Under the pieces are notes generated by a model, which was not told the DNA's origin, made no database searches, and saw only the letters and a list, made by a program, of their open reading frames with translations. Shown here one piece after another: positions 1 through 13,300 of a stretch of DNA of 64,000 bases; positions within the stretch are counted from its first letter, which is position 1, and each line of letters opens with the position of its first letter. Origin of the DNA: Chlamydiota bacterium. Lineage in GTDB: Bacteria > Chlamydiota > Chlamydiia > Chlamydiales > Rhabdochlamydiaceae. The stretch covers positions 248,001 through 312,000 of the forward strand of contig JAJFMD010000008.1 of NCBI GenBank assembly GCA_021772335.1, in the 5' to 3' direction. Position numbers and translations under genes: made by a program.

Positions 1-124
1 GTCTTTTAATGATTTTTTCGCGATGTCAATTTATTTCTTAATTTCCCTTGGTCTTGGAGCGCTGTTTTTCTAAGGCAGTAGAAATATTGATTTTCAATCA
101 GAGTTTTTTTATGCGTCGATAGTG

Positions 125-153
125 TTGCTTTTTTGCGCATTTTTTTATATAAT
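125..153 (+). promoter_or_regulatory. Sigma-70-type promoter upstream of the dciA-gyrBA block
   Basis: The sequence has TTGCTT at 125-130, a 17-bp spacer and a perfect TATAAT at 148-153. An AGGAG ribosome-binding site at 163-167 lies ten bases before the ATG at 177. The arrangement fits the major chlamydial sigma factor. The call rests on consensus match and position only. Confidence 0.6.
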
Positions 154-176
154 CGGCATCTTAGGAGATCCTTAAA

Positions 177-521
177 ATGAAACAAAAAAAATCAATTTAT
201 AGAACTCGTAAAAATTATGACGGAACCGCTCCAACTGGCAAATTTCTTACTGCGCTTTTGCCCTCTGTCCTCTATAAAATTGACGGAAGTTATCAGGAGC
301 GCTCGGACCTCATCTTAGATGCATGGCCGCAAATTGTTGGCAAACGTTTAGCGCCTATGACAAAAGCTGTTAAATTTGTGAAAGGTGTTTTATTTGTTAA
401 GGTAAGCAATTCAACATTGCTTAGCTTGCTGACTTGTCATGAGAAAGCAAAGCTGCTTAACGCTTTACAAGAAATGTTTCCTTCTGTCACAGTGCGAGAT
501 ATTGAGTTCCGTATCAGCTAA
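177..521 (+). CDS. DUF721/DciA-like protein
   Basis: This 114-residue protein fits the DUF721 family, whose best-studied member DciA is a loader or operator of the replicative DnaB helicase. What is seen is a basic N-terminus (KQKKSIYRTRKN), the pattern LDAWPQIVGKRLAPMT around residues 47-62, and a following beta-rich segment (VKFVKGVLFVKV), which together form the family's characteristic KH-like core. It is the first gene of a block leading into gyrB and gyrA, as in Chlamydia where a short DUF721 gene precedes gyrB. A strong promoter and AGGAG ribosome-binding site support the start. The helicase role is inferred from the family. Confidence 0.7.
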   Translation: MKQKKSIYRTRKNYDGTAPTGKFLTALLPSVLYKIDGSYQERSDLILDAWPQIVGKRLAPMTKAVKFVKGVLFVKVSNSTLLSLLTCHEKAKLLNALQEMFPSVTVRDIEFRIS

Positions 522-527
522 TTATAG

Positions 528-3083
<2,556 letters not shown>

Positions 3084-3094
3084 GATAACATCTT

Positions 3095-5563
3095 ATGACC
3101 ACGAATAAAGATCGTTCAATCATTCCACGAAATATTGAAGATGAAGTCGAAAGTAGCTATCTGCGCTATTCGATGTCGGTGATCATTTCTCGAGCTTTAC
3201 CCGACGTGCGTGATGGACTTAAGCCTTCACAGCGCCGCATTCTATATGCAATGCGTCAACTTAACCTCACTCCGGGTGCTAAACATCGAAAATGCGCTAA
3301 GATATGCGGTGACACCTCAGGTGATTACCATCCACATGGAGAAACAGTTATTTATCCAACTATGGTGCGCATGGCCCAAGATTGGGTGATGCGTTATTGT
3401 CTTGTTAACGGACAAGGTAACTTTGGTTCTGTTGATGGAGATCCTCCAGCTGCGATGCGTTATACTGAAGCTCGTCTAACGCGCTCTGCTATGGCGTTGA
3501 TGGAAGATCTCGATAAAGAAACTGTCGATCTAGTGCCCAACTATGATGAGACTAAAAATGAGCCCACTGTTTTTCCTGCACAATTCCCACAACTCCTAGC
3601 GAATGGTTCTTCGGGTATTGCTGTCGGTATGGCCACAAATATTCCTCCTCATAATTTAGAAGAGCTGATCACTGCAACAATGCTTGTGATCGATGATCCT
3701 AAAACATCAATTGATCAAATTATCGAAGTGATGCCAGCTCCAGATTTTCCAACAGGTGGAATGATTTGCGGTTACCGCGGTATTAAAGAAGCGTATCATA
3801 CAGGAAGAGGTAAACTTACCCTACGTGGTGTTATTCGCGTTGAAGATGCTGAATCGGGTGATCGTCAACGTCTTGCAATCGATGAGATTCCCTACAACGT
3901 CAATAAATCAGAGCTAATTAAACACATTGCTGAGCTTGTCAACAATAAGGTAATGGTTGGCATTTCTGATATTCGTGATGAATCAGACAAAAATGGATTG
4001 CGTATTGTTGTCGAGCTTAAGAGAGGCGAAATACCTGATGTCACGATTAACCAGCTTTATAAATACACCAATCTACAAGTGACATTTGGCTGCAATATGC
4101 TAGCTCTTGATAAGGGCTTGCCGCGCACGATGAATGTCAAACAGATAATCAGTGCTTGGGTCGAGCACCGAATCGAAGTTATTACTCGCCGTACGCGTTT
4201 TGAACTCAAAAAAGCTGAAGCGCGCGCTCACATACTCGAAGGTTATCTTAAAGCACTTGATCATCTCGATGCTGTAGTGCGCTTAATACGCGCTAGTTCA
4301 ACACGTGATGAAGCGCGCAAAGGATTGATGGAGCACTATGAGCTCTCTGATAGACAGGCGAACGCTGTTCTCGATCTCCGTCTATACCAATTAACCGGTC
4401 TTGAAAAAGATAAGATTGAAAATGAATATAAAGATCTTCTTGAAAAGATCGCTTATCTTCGCTCTCTACTTGCTAGCGAGACATTGATTCGCGGTATTAT
4501 CAAAGATGAACTCACTGAATTGAAAAAATATCACCGTTCAGACAGACGCACAAAAGTTGTCGCTGCTGAAGGTGAACTCAATATGGAAGATCTCATTGCT
4601 GACGAACCGGTAATCCTTACCGTTTCAGAAGATGATTACATCAAGCGTATGCCAATTGATACCTTCCGCGAACAAAGACGCGGTGGCCAAGGTGTTATCG
4701 GCCTTGAAAGACGCAAAGAGACCGATACTCTCAAAAACATATATTCCGCTTCAACGCATGATCAGTTGCTAATTTTTACCAGCTTTGGAAGATGCTATTG
4801 GCTTAAAGTGTGGCAAATTCCTGAAACTGGGCGTCGCTCAAAAGGAAAACCACTTGTTAATCTTCTTGAAGATATCAAGCGTGATGAGAAGATAGCAGCA
4901 GTTCTTACCGTCAAAAATTTTGATGTGGAAGATCAATTTATTCTTTTTACAACTAAAAACGGCGTAGTTAAGAAGACAAAACTCGACGCGTTTAGCTCTC
5001 CTAGACGCAAAGGTGTTAATGCGATTAATATTGACGAAGATGATGAAGTGATCTCTGCATCGGTATTAAAAGCGGGACAGCAGGTGATGCTCTTTACACG
5101 CTTTGGAATGGCAGTGCGTTTTGATGAAGCTAAGGTTAGACCTGTTGGTAGAGTCGCTCGCGGTGTAAAAGGTGCAAGTCTTAAAGAACCTGGCGATTAC
5201 ATCGTCTCTTCTGAGGTTGTCGATGAAACACAAACTGTACTAGTCGTTTGTGAAAACGGTTATGGCAAGCGCTCTAAAGTGAGTGATTTCCGTCAAACTA
5301 ACCGTGGCGGTGTTGGCGTACGTTCGATTATTGCTAGCAAGCGTAATGGTTTAGTAGTTGGTGCGACAACTGTGGATGATTCAACTAGCGTTGTCTTCAT
5401 GTCGAACAAAGGACAAACACTGCGCATTTCGATGAAAGATGTGCGTGTGATGGGACGCTCGACACAGGGAGTTCGCCTCGTGAACTTGCTTGGAGAAGAT
5501 CTCCTCGTCGCTCTGCAGAAAATAGAAAGTGTTGCCGATGTTGTAGAAGAGATCGATGAGTAA
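3095..5563 (+). CDS. gyrA: DNA gyrase subunit A
   Basis: This is the DNA breakage-reunion subunit of gyrase, 822 residues. The catalytic tyrosine is Tyr123 in AAMRYTEARL. The C-terminal beta-pinwheel carries the GyrA box QRRGGQG, which marks it as gyrase rather than topoisomerase IV ParC. Further pinwheel blades follow (SSPRRKGVNAI, VARGVKGASL, QTNRGGVGVRSI, RSTQGVRLVNL). The quinolone-resistance region reads HPHGETVIYPT, so Thr84 and Pro88 occupy the positions of E. coli Ser83 and Asp87. The last eight bases overlap the tmk start, indicating translational coupling. Confidence 0.97.
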   Translation: MTTNKDRSIIPRNIEDEVESSYLRYSMSVIISRALPDVRDGLKPSQRRILYAMRQLNLTPGAKHRKCAKICGDTSGDYHPHGETVIYPTMVRMAQDWVMRYCLVNGQGNFGSVDGDPPAAMRYTEARLTRSAMALMEDLDKETVDLVPNYDETKNEPTVFPAQFPQLLANGSSGIAVGMATNIPPHNLEELITATMLVIDDPKTSIDQIIEVMPAPDFPTGGMICGYRGIKEAYHTGRGKLTLRGVIRVEDAESGDRQRLAIDEIPYNVNKSELIKHIAELVNNKVMVGISDIRDESDKNGLRIVVELKRGEIPDVTINQLYKYTNLQVTFGCNMLALDKGLPRTMNVKQIISAWVEHRIEVITRRTRFELKKAEARAHILEGYLKALDHLDAVVRLIRASSTRDEARKGLMEHYELSDRQANAVLDLRLYQLTGLEKDKIENEYKDLLEKIAYLRSLLASETLIRGIIKDELTELKKYHRSDRRTKVVAAEGELNMEDLIADEPVILTVSEDDYIKRMPIDTFREQRRGGQGVIGLERRKETDTLKNIYSASTHDQLLIFTSFGRCYWLKVWQIPETGRRSKGKPLVNLLEDIKRDEKIAAVLTVKNFDVEDQFILFTTKNGVVKKTKLDAFSSPRRKGVNAINIDEDDEVISASVLKAGQQVMLFTRFGMAVRFDEAKVRPVGRVARGVKGASLKEPGDYIVSSEVVDETQTVLVVCENGYGKRSKVSDFRQTNRGGVGVRSIIASKRNGLVVGATTVDDSTSVVFMSNKGQTLRISMKDVRVMGRSTQGVRLVNLLGEDLLVALQKIESVADVVEEIDE

Positions 5564-6194
5564 GCAAGGGCTTTTGATCACCTTTGAAGGCGGTGAAGGT
5601 GCAGGCAAAACGACACTGATCAACAGTCTCTATGCTCATCTCACGCGCACTGGTCAATCAGTGATTAAAACTCATCAACCTGGCGATACTAAAGCAGGAG
5701 CGGTGATCCGCTCTCTGCTTCTAGATCAAAAAGACACCCCTCTTCATGCTCGCGCTGAACTACTGCTTTTTCTTGCAGATCGCGCCCAGCATGTCGAAGA
5801 GGTGATTCGACCTGCTCTTAATAAAGGAACGATTGTCCTTTGCGATCGTTATAACGATTCAACGCTAGCATATCAAGGTGTTGCGCGCAAACTAGAGCAA
5901 AAAGCGATCATTGAGCTCTGTGACTTTGCAACAGGCGCTCTTAATCCAGATCTCACTTTTTATCTCGATCTCGATCCAGAGATTGGATTAGAACGTGTTG
6001 TAAGCGGTAGGAAAAAACGTGATCGAATCGAGTCAGAAAACCTCTCTTTTCATCAAGAGATACGCAAGGCGTATTTAGATCTCGCCGACGCAAATCCCTC
6101 TCGCTTTCGAATCCTCAATGGTATAGAATCAAAAGAAGAAATTTTTCAGCAAGCAAGCGATGTGATTGATGCCCTTCTCACAGCTCATCGGTAA
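5556..6194 (+). CDS. tmk: Thymidylate kinase
   Basis: This 212-residue enzyme phosphorylates dTMP to dTDP. It shows the P-loop GGEGAGKTT at residues 10-18, the dTMP-binding DRYNDSTLAYQG motif near residues 90-101, and a basic LID-like stretch (SGRKKRDRIE). Length is typical. It overlaps gyrA at its start and holB at its end, as in the chlamydial gyrB-gyrA-tmk-holB block, so expression is probably coupled to gyrase and polymerase genes. The DRx motif around residue 91 and the P-loop are the strongest evidence. Confidence 0.95.
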   Translation: MSKQGLLITFEGGEGAGKTTLINSLYAHLTRTGQSVIKTHQPGDTKAGAVIRSLLLDQKDTPLHARAELLLFLADRAQHVEEVIRPALNKGTIVLCDRYNDSTLAYQGVARKLEQKAIIELCDFATGALNPDLTFYLDLDPEIGLERVVSGRKKRDRIESENLSFHQEIRKAYLDLADANPSRFRILNGIESKEEIFQQASDVIDALLTAHR

Positions 6195-7146
6195 CGAATC
6201 GATTCAAAACTATCTCCTTCAACTCATCAAAGATCAAAGACTTCCTCAAGTGATGCTCTTTCATGGGCCGTCTGGCGTTGGCAAGTGTCAATTTGCCATT
6301 GCCCTTGCTCAAGCGCTTCAAGGAGAAAAGCACACTGCGCGCATTGCAAAAGAATCTCACCCTGACGTCAGTTTGCTTAAGCCAGAGGGGAAGATTAACC
6401 TTCACACTATTGATGCGCTGCGTGCCCTCATCTCAGCAACTGAAATGCCCCCTTTTGAAGCGCCGTACAAAGTTTTTATTATCGATGATGTGGACCGTAT
6501 GCTGCCAACGAGCAGCAATGCCTTACTTAAAACACTTGAAGAACCTCCTGCGGATACATATTTCATTCTAGTGACTTCTGATATTAAGGCTCTGTTACCA
6601 ACAATTGTTTCTCGCGCGCAAGCAGTGCATTTTGCTCCAATAGGTAGTTCTTTGATTTCTCAATGTCTCCTTGATAAATACACGTTAGCTCCGTCCCAAG
6701 CTGCCTCTATAGCTAAACGTGCACAAGGTTCTATTGGGCAGGCATTGCTATTACATGAGCGCCTAAATGATCCCATTGATCAATTACTCCTTTCAATCTT
6801 TGAAAAAAATGCCCGTAGCGATTTAAGTATTCTCATTCCTATCCTCAATGAGATTGAGAAGCACCTTGTTAGTGATGATGCAACGGCTTATCAAAAGCGG
6901 GGAGAGGAGATTCTTGAATGGTTATTTAGTTTTTTCCGTGATATGCACGCTTTGCAAAATAAAGTTTGTGATGATCATCTGTTTTTTGTTGAACATAAAC
7001 AACTTTTAGTTCAACAGCTGCAACATTTTACCCTTCCATTAGAGCACATAAGTGCCCAGATCGATGCTCTTCGCACCGATCTTTCTCGCTCCTTTAAAAT
7101 ACGAAATCTATTAGAATATTTTTTTCTAAAGCAGCTTGAGTTGTGA
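6169..7146 (+). CDS. holB: DNA polymerase III delta' subunit-like clamp-loader protein
   Basis: A 325-residue AAA+ protein of the clamp-loader delta' type. Visible are the P-loop GPSGVGK near residue 34, a Walker B-like IIDDVDRM, the sensor segment ALLKTLEEPPADTYFIL, and SRAQAVHF in place of the usual SRC motif. The Cys4 zinc module that follows the P-loop in E. coli delta' is absent: the segment QGEKHTARIAKESHPDV has no cysteines. The ATG at 6169 is preferred to the TTG at 6166, which would add one residue. The gene overlaps tmk by 26 bases. The family identity is firm; that it is delta' rather than a second DnaX-like protein rests on length and context. Confidence 0.85.
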   Translation: MPFSQLIGNESIQNYLLQLIKDQRLPQVMLFHGPSGVGKCQFAIALAQALQGEKHTARIAKESHPDVSLLKPEGKINLHTIDALRALISATEMPPFEAPYKVFIIDDVDRMLPTSSNALLKTLEEPPADTYFILVTSDIKALLPTIVSRAQAVHFAPIGSSLISQCLLDKYTLAPSQAASIAKRAQGSIGQALLLHERLNDPIDQLLLSIFEKNARSDLSILIPILNEIEKHLVSDDATAYQKRGEEILEWLFSFFRDMHALQNKVCDDHLFFVEHKQLLVQQLQHFTLPLEHISAQIDALRTDLSRSFKIRNLLEYFFLKQLEL

Positions 7147-7311
7147 AATATAGCAAACCAGAGAACTAATATAGGAAGCTAAAAAGTCCTCAACCAGTTG
7201 AGTGTAAACTCAGAGGTGTGACTTAGCAGATCAACCTGTATGTTCGTTGTTTGTTTATATATTCCCTTCTTTAGCAAGCGACTATTGATCACCGTTTACT
7301 GAGAGGATGTC

Positions 7312-10300
7312 ATGACAGCGTTTATTCCCGATTACGATAAGTTCACTCAATATTATCAGCAACTCATTGATACACTACGAGGGAAGACAGATAGGGCAGA
7401 TGCTTCTTCTATTAGAAAAGGAACTGGAGTTTATGATGAGTTAGACGATAGAACACTTCGTGGCATTTTAGGCAATCTCAAGGAAATTGCTGTTGTCAAG
7501 ACAACAGAGACTGAAAATGATGATCATATGAGATTAAAACAAGAGATCATGGCTCTGTTGCCTTTTGAACTTTTTGTTTATCAAAAATCACCGCGCTATA
7601 CAAAAGAACAATATAAAACATATTCGATATGGCAAAAAAGAATACTTCATATGATTACTTCGGATAATGAACCCTCTCTATCAGCAGTTCATCGGTTTTT
7701 TTCTTCGTTCCTGCGTAAAGATGATTCCAATGTATTTAATAATGATCGCACACGCTCTTTTGAAGCTTTTATCAGGCAAAGAACATCAAATAATCCTTCT
7801 AGCAGAAATACTGCTTTAAGCAAGCAGCTTGCAGATTGTTTAAAGCACAACGATCTCGGTGCTTTTATCGAGTTGATTCTCACTCCTATTAATCATACGA
7901 ATGTGCCAGGATCTTTAAGCAAAGAAAATGAATCTGCCAAATACCAGACTGAATTTGAGTATGTCGATCGATCTCAACAACATGAAGGTTTTTCCTTAAT
8001 AGAGATGGCAGCGCAGCTTGGAGATCGAGAATTTATTGCTGCGATTCTAAAAGAGTGTGGAAATTTTGAAAAGGTAGCGCTTTTTAAGCATGCTAATCAG
8101 GGTAAAAAAACAGCGCTTCATTTAGTTTGTGAAAACTTTGAAGGGTATTACGCAAATGTAAGACAAACATTAAATCGGCTTGTTCAAACTCTTCGCACTA
8201 GCATTAAAGATACCTCAATTGCAGAAGTTTCTGATGAAAATATTGATCGGCTATTTAGCCAAACTTTGAGCGCTCTTCTTAATCTCCTTCCTATAAATAC
8301 TGTTGATACACTTAAAAATCGATTTTTAATGATACCGACAGAAGAGGGAAAGCTCAATGATATGCTTGCAGCAGCTCGACTTGATCAAGCGAATTTGAAA
8401 AAGTTAAGAGCAATTTTCCCAGGCCAAGGAGAGGGGGAGTTGCGTGACAAGTTAAAACATTTTCCTGTTGAGAAAGAGGCTATCGATGCTTTTTGTGATC
8501 ATTTATCGCTAGAAAAGATAGATCCAAAGGTATTGATGCAACGATTGGTTAATGTTACCGCAGAGGACGCCAATCGTTATATCATGGATTTGCCAAAAGA
8601 GGAGGAGAAACGCGAATCGCTAAGAGTTGTATTGCATAATAGAAGAAACATCATTGAGAACATGGGCTTGCACAGTCAAGATGTTCCTTCAGATATAGTT
8701 TTTGAACTGCTTGCCGTGTTGCCTATTGAAGAAAAGGCAATTAATGCCTTTAAAGAGCACTTACAGACACAAAGAGGAGAGCTCAATCAGCTATTTACTG
8801 CTCTTCCATCTGATTCAGATAAACTTCAAGAAATCCTTCAATTAACACCGGAGCAAGGAGATGAGTTTGTAAGAATCACTGGAGCTTCTAACTTTGATAT
8901 TACCCTGTGGAAAAGATGTTGTAATGACTTCAAGGCCGTAATCAATCAACTTCAGACGAACTTCTATTATCGATTTCTCGATGATATTCAAGCGAATAAA
9001 AATTTTGCTAAAGAAAAAAGTTTTAAAACATATATATCACCGCCTAAAAACAATGCTTTTCGTAGCTGGATAGCTTTCTTCTTTAAAGGTATGCTCGAAA
9101 TTTTTAATGGAAAAGAACTCGATAATATCAATGGAGAAATTGAGGCTATTTCAAACCGCTTTACCAAGGATCTATTTAAGTTATTATATAAGCATGTTGC
9201 TCGTCAAGTGGGTGCGAAGGCATTTGAAAATGGAACCATTTCCTATCGCGCATTTTTAGAGGCAAATGAAACTTGTCAAGCTTATATCGTTCAGAATATT
9301 GATCAAATACTTGTGGGTGATGTTGATACGAAGTTGGCTAATTCTGCTCATAATTTATCTAATCAAATCATGCTTCCAACTCTCAATCGTTTTACTGGGG
9401 CGGGCGCTGAACTAATCTCAAATGGTGCTTGTCTCGATGTTGAAGATAATTTTGGGAATCTCCCTCTACATTATGCTGCTCAAAATGGACTCACTTCGTT
9501 AATTCAAAATATGATGGAGTCATCAAATCCTCCTCCTATCGATCATGCAAATCATCAGAAAAGAACTGCTTTGCATGAAGCCGTGGCTCATATTAATAGT
9601 ACTACTGTACAATTGCTGCTCGATAAAAATGCGGATCCTAATGCTGTTGATAGTTCAGGGGACTCTCCGTTGCACATAGTTTGTACGAGTGGCTCAACAA
9701 CCGGTCGTGTAGAAATTATTGTAGCTCTAATCAAAGCTAGTGCAAATGTTGTACCCAAAAATAAAAAAGGTAGAGATCCTTGGGCATTAGCTGAATTAAA
9801 TCTTATCAAAGATGCGATGGCAGCTTTGAGCTCTAGAAAAGTGAAGAACTGGCATGCTCTATTTACATCAATTATTGACCGGTTAGACAAGTTTGAATTT
9901 GTGAATTGCATGAATCGTTTAAGGCCATCTGATCAAGCGCAGTTGTTTAAAGTTGCGAGCCAAGAGCATATTGAGTTTTGGTTTTCGTCAATCCAGTACA
10001 AAACTTATCCACTTCAAAATGTTGAGCACAATTTTAAAGAGGTGGAGAAACGCGTTGCTCATTTAGATAATCCGAGATCAGCTCTTATATCCAATCCTAT
10101 TACTGCAGCAGCTTCTACTGTTGTCCCACAAGCTGTGGCAACATATGTATCAGGTGTTGCTGGATCTATGCCAATGCTTGTAACACCTGTGACGAATCAA
10201 TCATATATTCTTTTATGCAGGGATCTATCTCAAGCTTATCCCCATGCTGAAGTAGAGCATGTCAGAAATCTATTAACTAAATTAGAAAATGCTCTGAAAC

Positions 10301-13300
10301 TCAAAGGATATAATAACATTGATGAGGGCATTGTTTCTCATTTGTTTCAAGATGCTCGTGATTATTTGCATGGAATAGAAACGAAATATCAAAAATTAGA
10401 GGGGGATTATCAACGAATATATATTGCACACGAACCTCCTTTATGTGACCAATCTTCGCAGACTATTCTACATCAAGCTGTTTCTACTATTAATTTAAAT
10501 GCTGTGAAAGGATTTACATCGCAAGATGAGCAAATCAATACTGGAGACAAAACGGGGATTACACCATTGCATATTGCTGCAGCTAGAGGGAATCTTCAAA
10601 TTGTCACCTATCTACTTGAGCAAGGCGCTAATGGCTTAGCAATAGATGAGTGTAAAAGTACACCTTTGCACTTCCTATGTATGAATCCTGAAGTTGATGA
10701 CGATCTTATCAAAATAGCCGTAGATCTTATTGACAAAGCTCCTCAGTTAATCTTAGCAGAAGATCAAAATGGGTTAACTCCTCTAGATTATGCAAGCAAT
10801 GCCTTGCTTAAAGGAATATTGCTTGAATTTGAAACTAGGCAGAAGCATTTGGAAATACCTTATCATTTGTATGAGCGACTGACTGATGTTGAGTTTTGTG
10901 AGTTTTGGGAAAAGTCTTCAAGTGGGCGCGCTCAATTTTTTAGTCGAGGAACAGAAGAACAAATCGAGTATTGGTTTAATCATAAGGCGTATATTTCAAA
11001 AGAGTTAAGAGCTTGCAAGCAAGAGTCTTTGTCCTGTTTTCGTCCCGCTTATGACGACGAAGCATCTTCAGTTGATGACGATAGTACATGTTCAACCGAT
11101 GATGATACCGCAAGTTCAGTTGATGATGATCACGTAAAAGCATGTTCATATGATGATTTCAATGTGCAGATGGCGAAAAAACAAGAGGAAATCGGATTAA
11201 CTGTTGTACGCGATATACAAGCTTTGGCATCTATGAAAAAAGCGCTACAAAGCGGAAATGACAGGCGAAAGGAAAAAATCTCTGGCGGCTTTGCTATAGA
11301 CTTTGATGAAGCTGAAGGAGAAATCGTTGCTTTAGGTGAAGGTTTTGAAATCTATCGTTTTTCAATGGGCATGAGCCTTGTTTCTGAAAGTGATCTAGCC
11401 AAGATTCTTAATGATGCTAGCGATCAAACGATAAACACATGGTTCGAGAAGAAGAGCTATCTTAGCAATCGATTATTCCAAATTCTATCTGAGCAAAAAG
11501 AGATTGATCGGCTTGTCGACAACATTGCCATTGATGGAAATTATCAAGCACTTGTCGAAATCCTAGGAAAAAATAATCCTACCGTAGAGTTAAACAGCCT
11601 AGAGCAGTTGATGGAGACGATGAAAACAGCTCTATCAAACCGAGCTGAAAAATTCAACTCTCACTTCGTTGCAGTTACTGGCGTAATAGAAAAATTAAGA
11701 GCAAAACATCATCATCAATTAGAAATCATCTCTAACTATCAAGCAGCATTTTTTCAAAAGAATAAGCCTATTGCTGCTTTTGTAAATCTGGTTAAAAGTG
11801 TTCCTTTATCAAAAAGGATCACGATTCTTAAAAAGGCAAACGAAGAACAAATCGAAGCGTGGTTTGATCACCAACTTTATTTTAATGAAACAGTAAAGAA
11901 TTTATCGATTAATCCTCATGTTGTTATTTCTGCACCTACTAGAAGTGCAATAAATTTTGATGCTTATCAACAGCTTAAAAAAACAAACGTCATTCCTTGT
12001 GAGGAGAGTGTTAAACATATTGAGAATTTTAAAGAGCATTTGCAAACCAATCAACCAGCGCTTTTCAAAGTATTTGTAGATCGAATTAATGGGGTTTTAG
12101 CTGCTGCAAATAAGACATTAACAGCAGTGGAGAGTGATTTGTTTTTTAAAATAATGATCTTGCTTAATGAGTCAGATCAAGTTGCTGTAGTGAATGATAC
12201 AAAACCTTACATCATTCAAGAGCATGTTCCTGTTGAGGGCTTTTCTAAATATTTATTGGCAATGGAATCAGAAAATCGCCCCAAGTTATTTCAAAAAGCG
12301 AATACCAATCAAATTGAAGACTGGTTTGAGAAGCAAAATTATCTCATTGAAGGAATGAGAGATCTTTATAATGAAGTAGATGTTGATGTTGCATCTACTG
12401 TTTCTAATCCTTTCAATTTCAACCGCTATGAAACGATGTTGGCTAAAAGGAGACAAACTTGTGAAGAGTGCCGCAATCATGTTCAGGCAATGAGTGACGC
12501 TTTAAAAATGAGTCAGTTTGACCTTCATGGTGATCTGTTTAATTATTTTGATAATGCATTAGAAGAAATTGATACAGTTCAAGTGGGTGCCGAAGCGAGG
12601 CTATTTGAAAAAGGGCTTAATCTTCTTAGCAAGGACGATCAGTGGCTGATGATTTTAGCGACAGATAATGAAAAACTGATCCAAGATCAAATCTCGCCTG
12701 AAGGATTTGTCACTTATCTTAAAAAATTCCCATTGGCAAGTCATCAAATTGCTTTGGCAAAAGCTAGTGAGGTGCAAATTTTACATGCCTTTGAAGAAGA
12801 CGCACTCATATCTCCTGAAATGAGCGCACTGTTAAAAGTTAACTCTCCCGAAGCTATGGCTCCATATTTTACAGAAACTTCTCCAGATCCTGCTGTTTAT
12901 CAACAGAAGCTAGATGCAATTCTTCTGCCCTATCATGAAAATATTGACTATCTCGATGAAGTTGAAAAAGCAATGCAAGTCAGTCCTGAGTATGCCAGTA
13001 AGATAGAGCATGCATCGGATCATGATAGTAGCTATCTAGAGTCCATCAAGGATAATCCTCAATATACCGAAGCAGTACGGCAAAAATTTATCTCTGCAAA
13101 GCAAGTGCTTGTACAGGCAGAACGCACGATTCGCAACTATTATTTCACAGCGTTTCTTGATCGAATCTCATTAGAACAGCGTCCAGATTTATTTGTTCAT
13201 GCAGAAGAGGACCAAATCTTGTATTGGGCGGATCGAAAAAGATATTTAACTCAGGAGGTTGCGGCTTTAGATAATTTAGATTCTCCTAAAGAAGCACAAG

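Noticed and set aside
1-176. Replication origin next to gyrB
   Set aside because: No cluster of DnaA boxes (TTATCCACA-like) is visible and no dnaA or dnaN gene is nearby; the stretch is explained by a promoter.
9588-9911. Minus-strand reading frame of 107 codons inside the giant gene, and similar long antisense frames inside gyrB, dxs, lptD-like and zwf genes
   Set aside because: They lie wholly within strongly supported genes, lack ribosome-binding sites and encode no recognisable protein.
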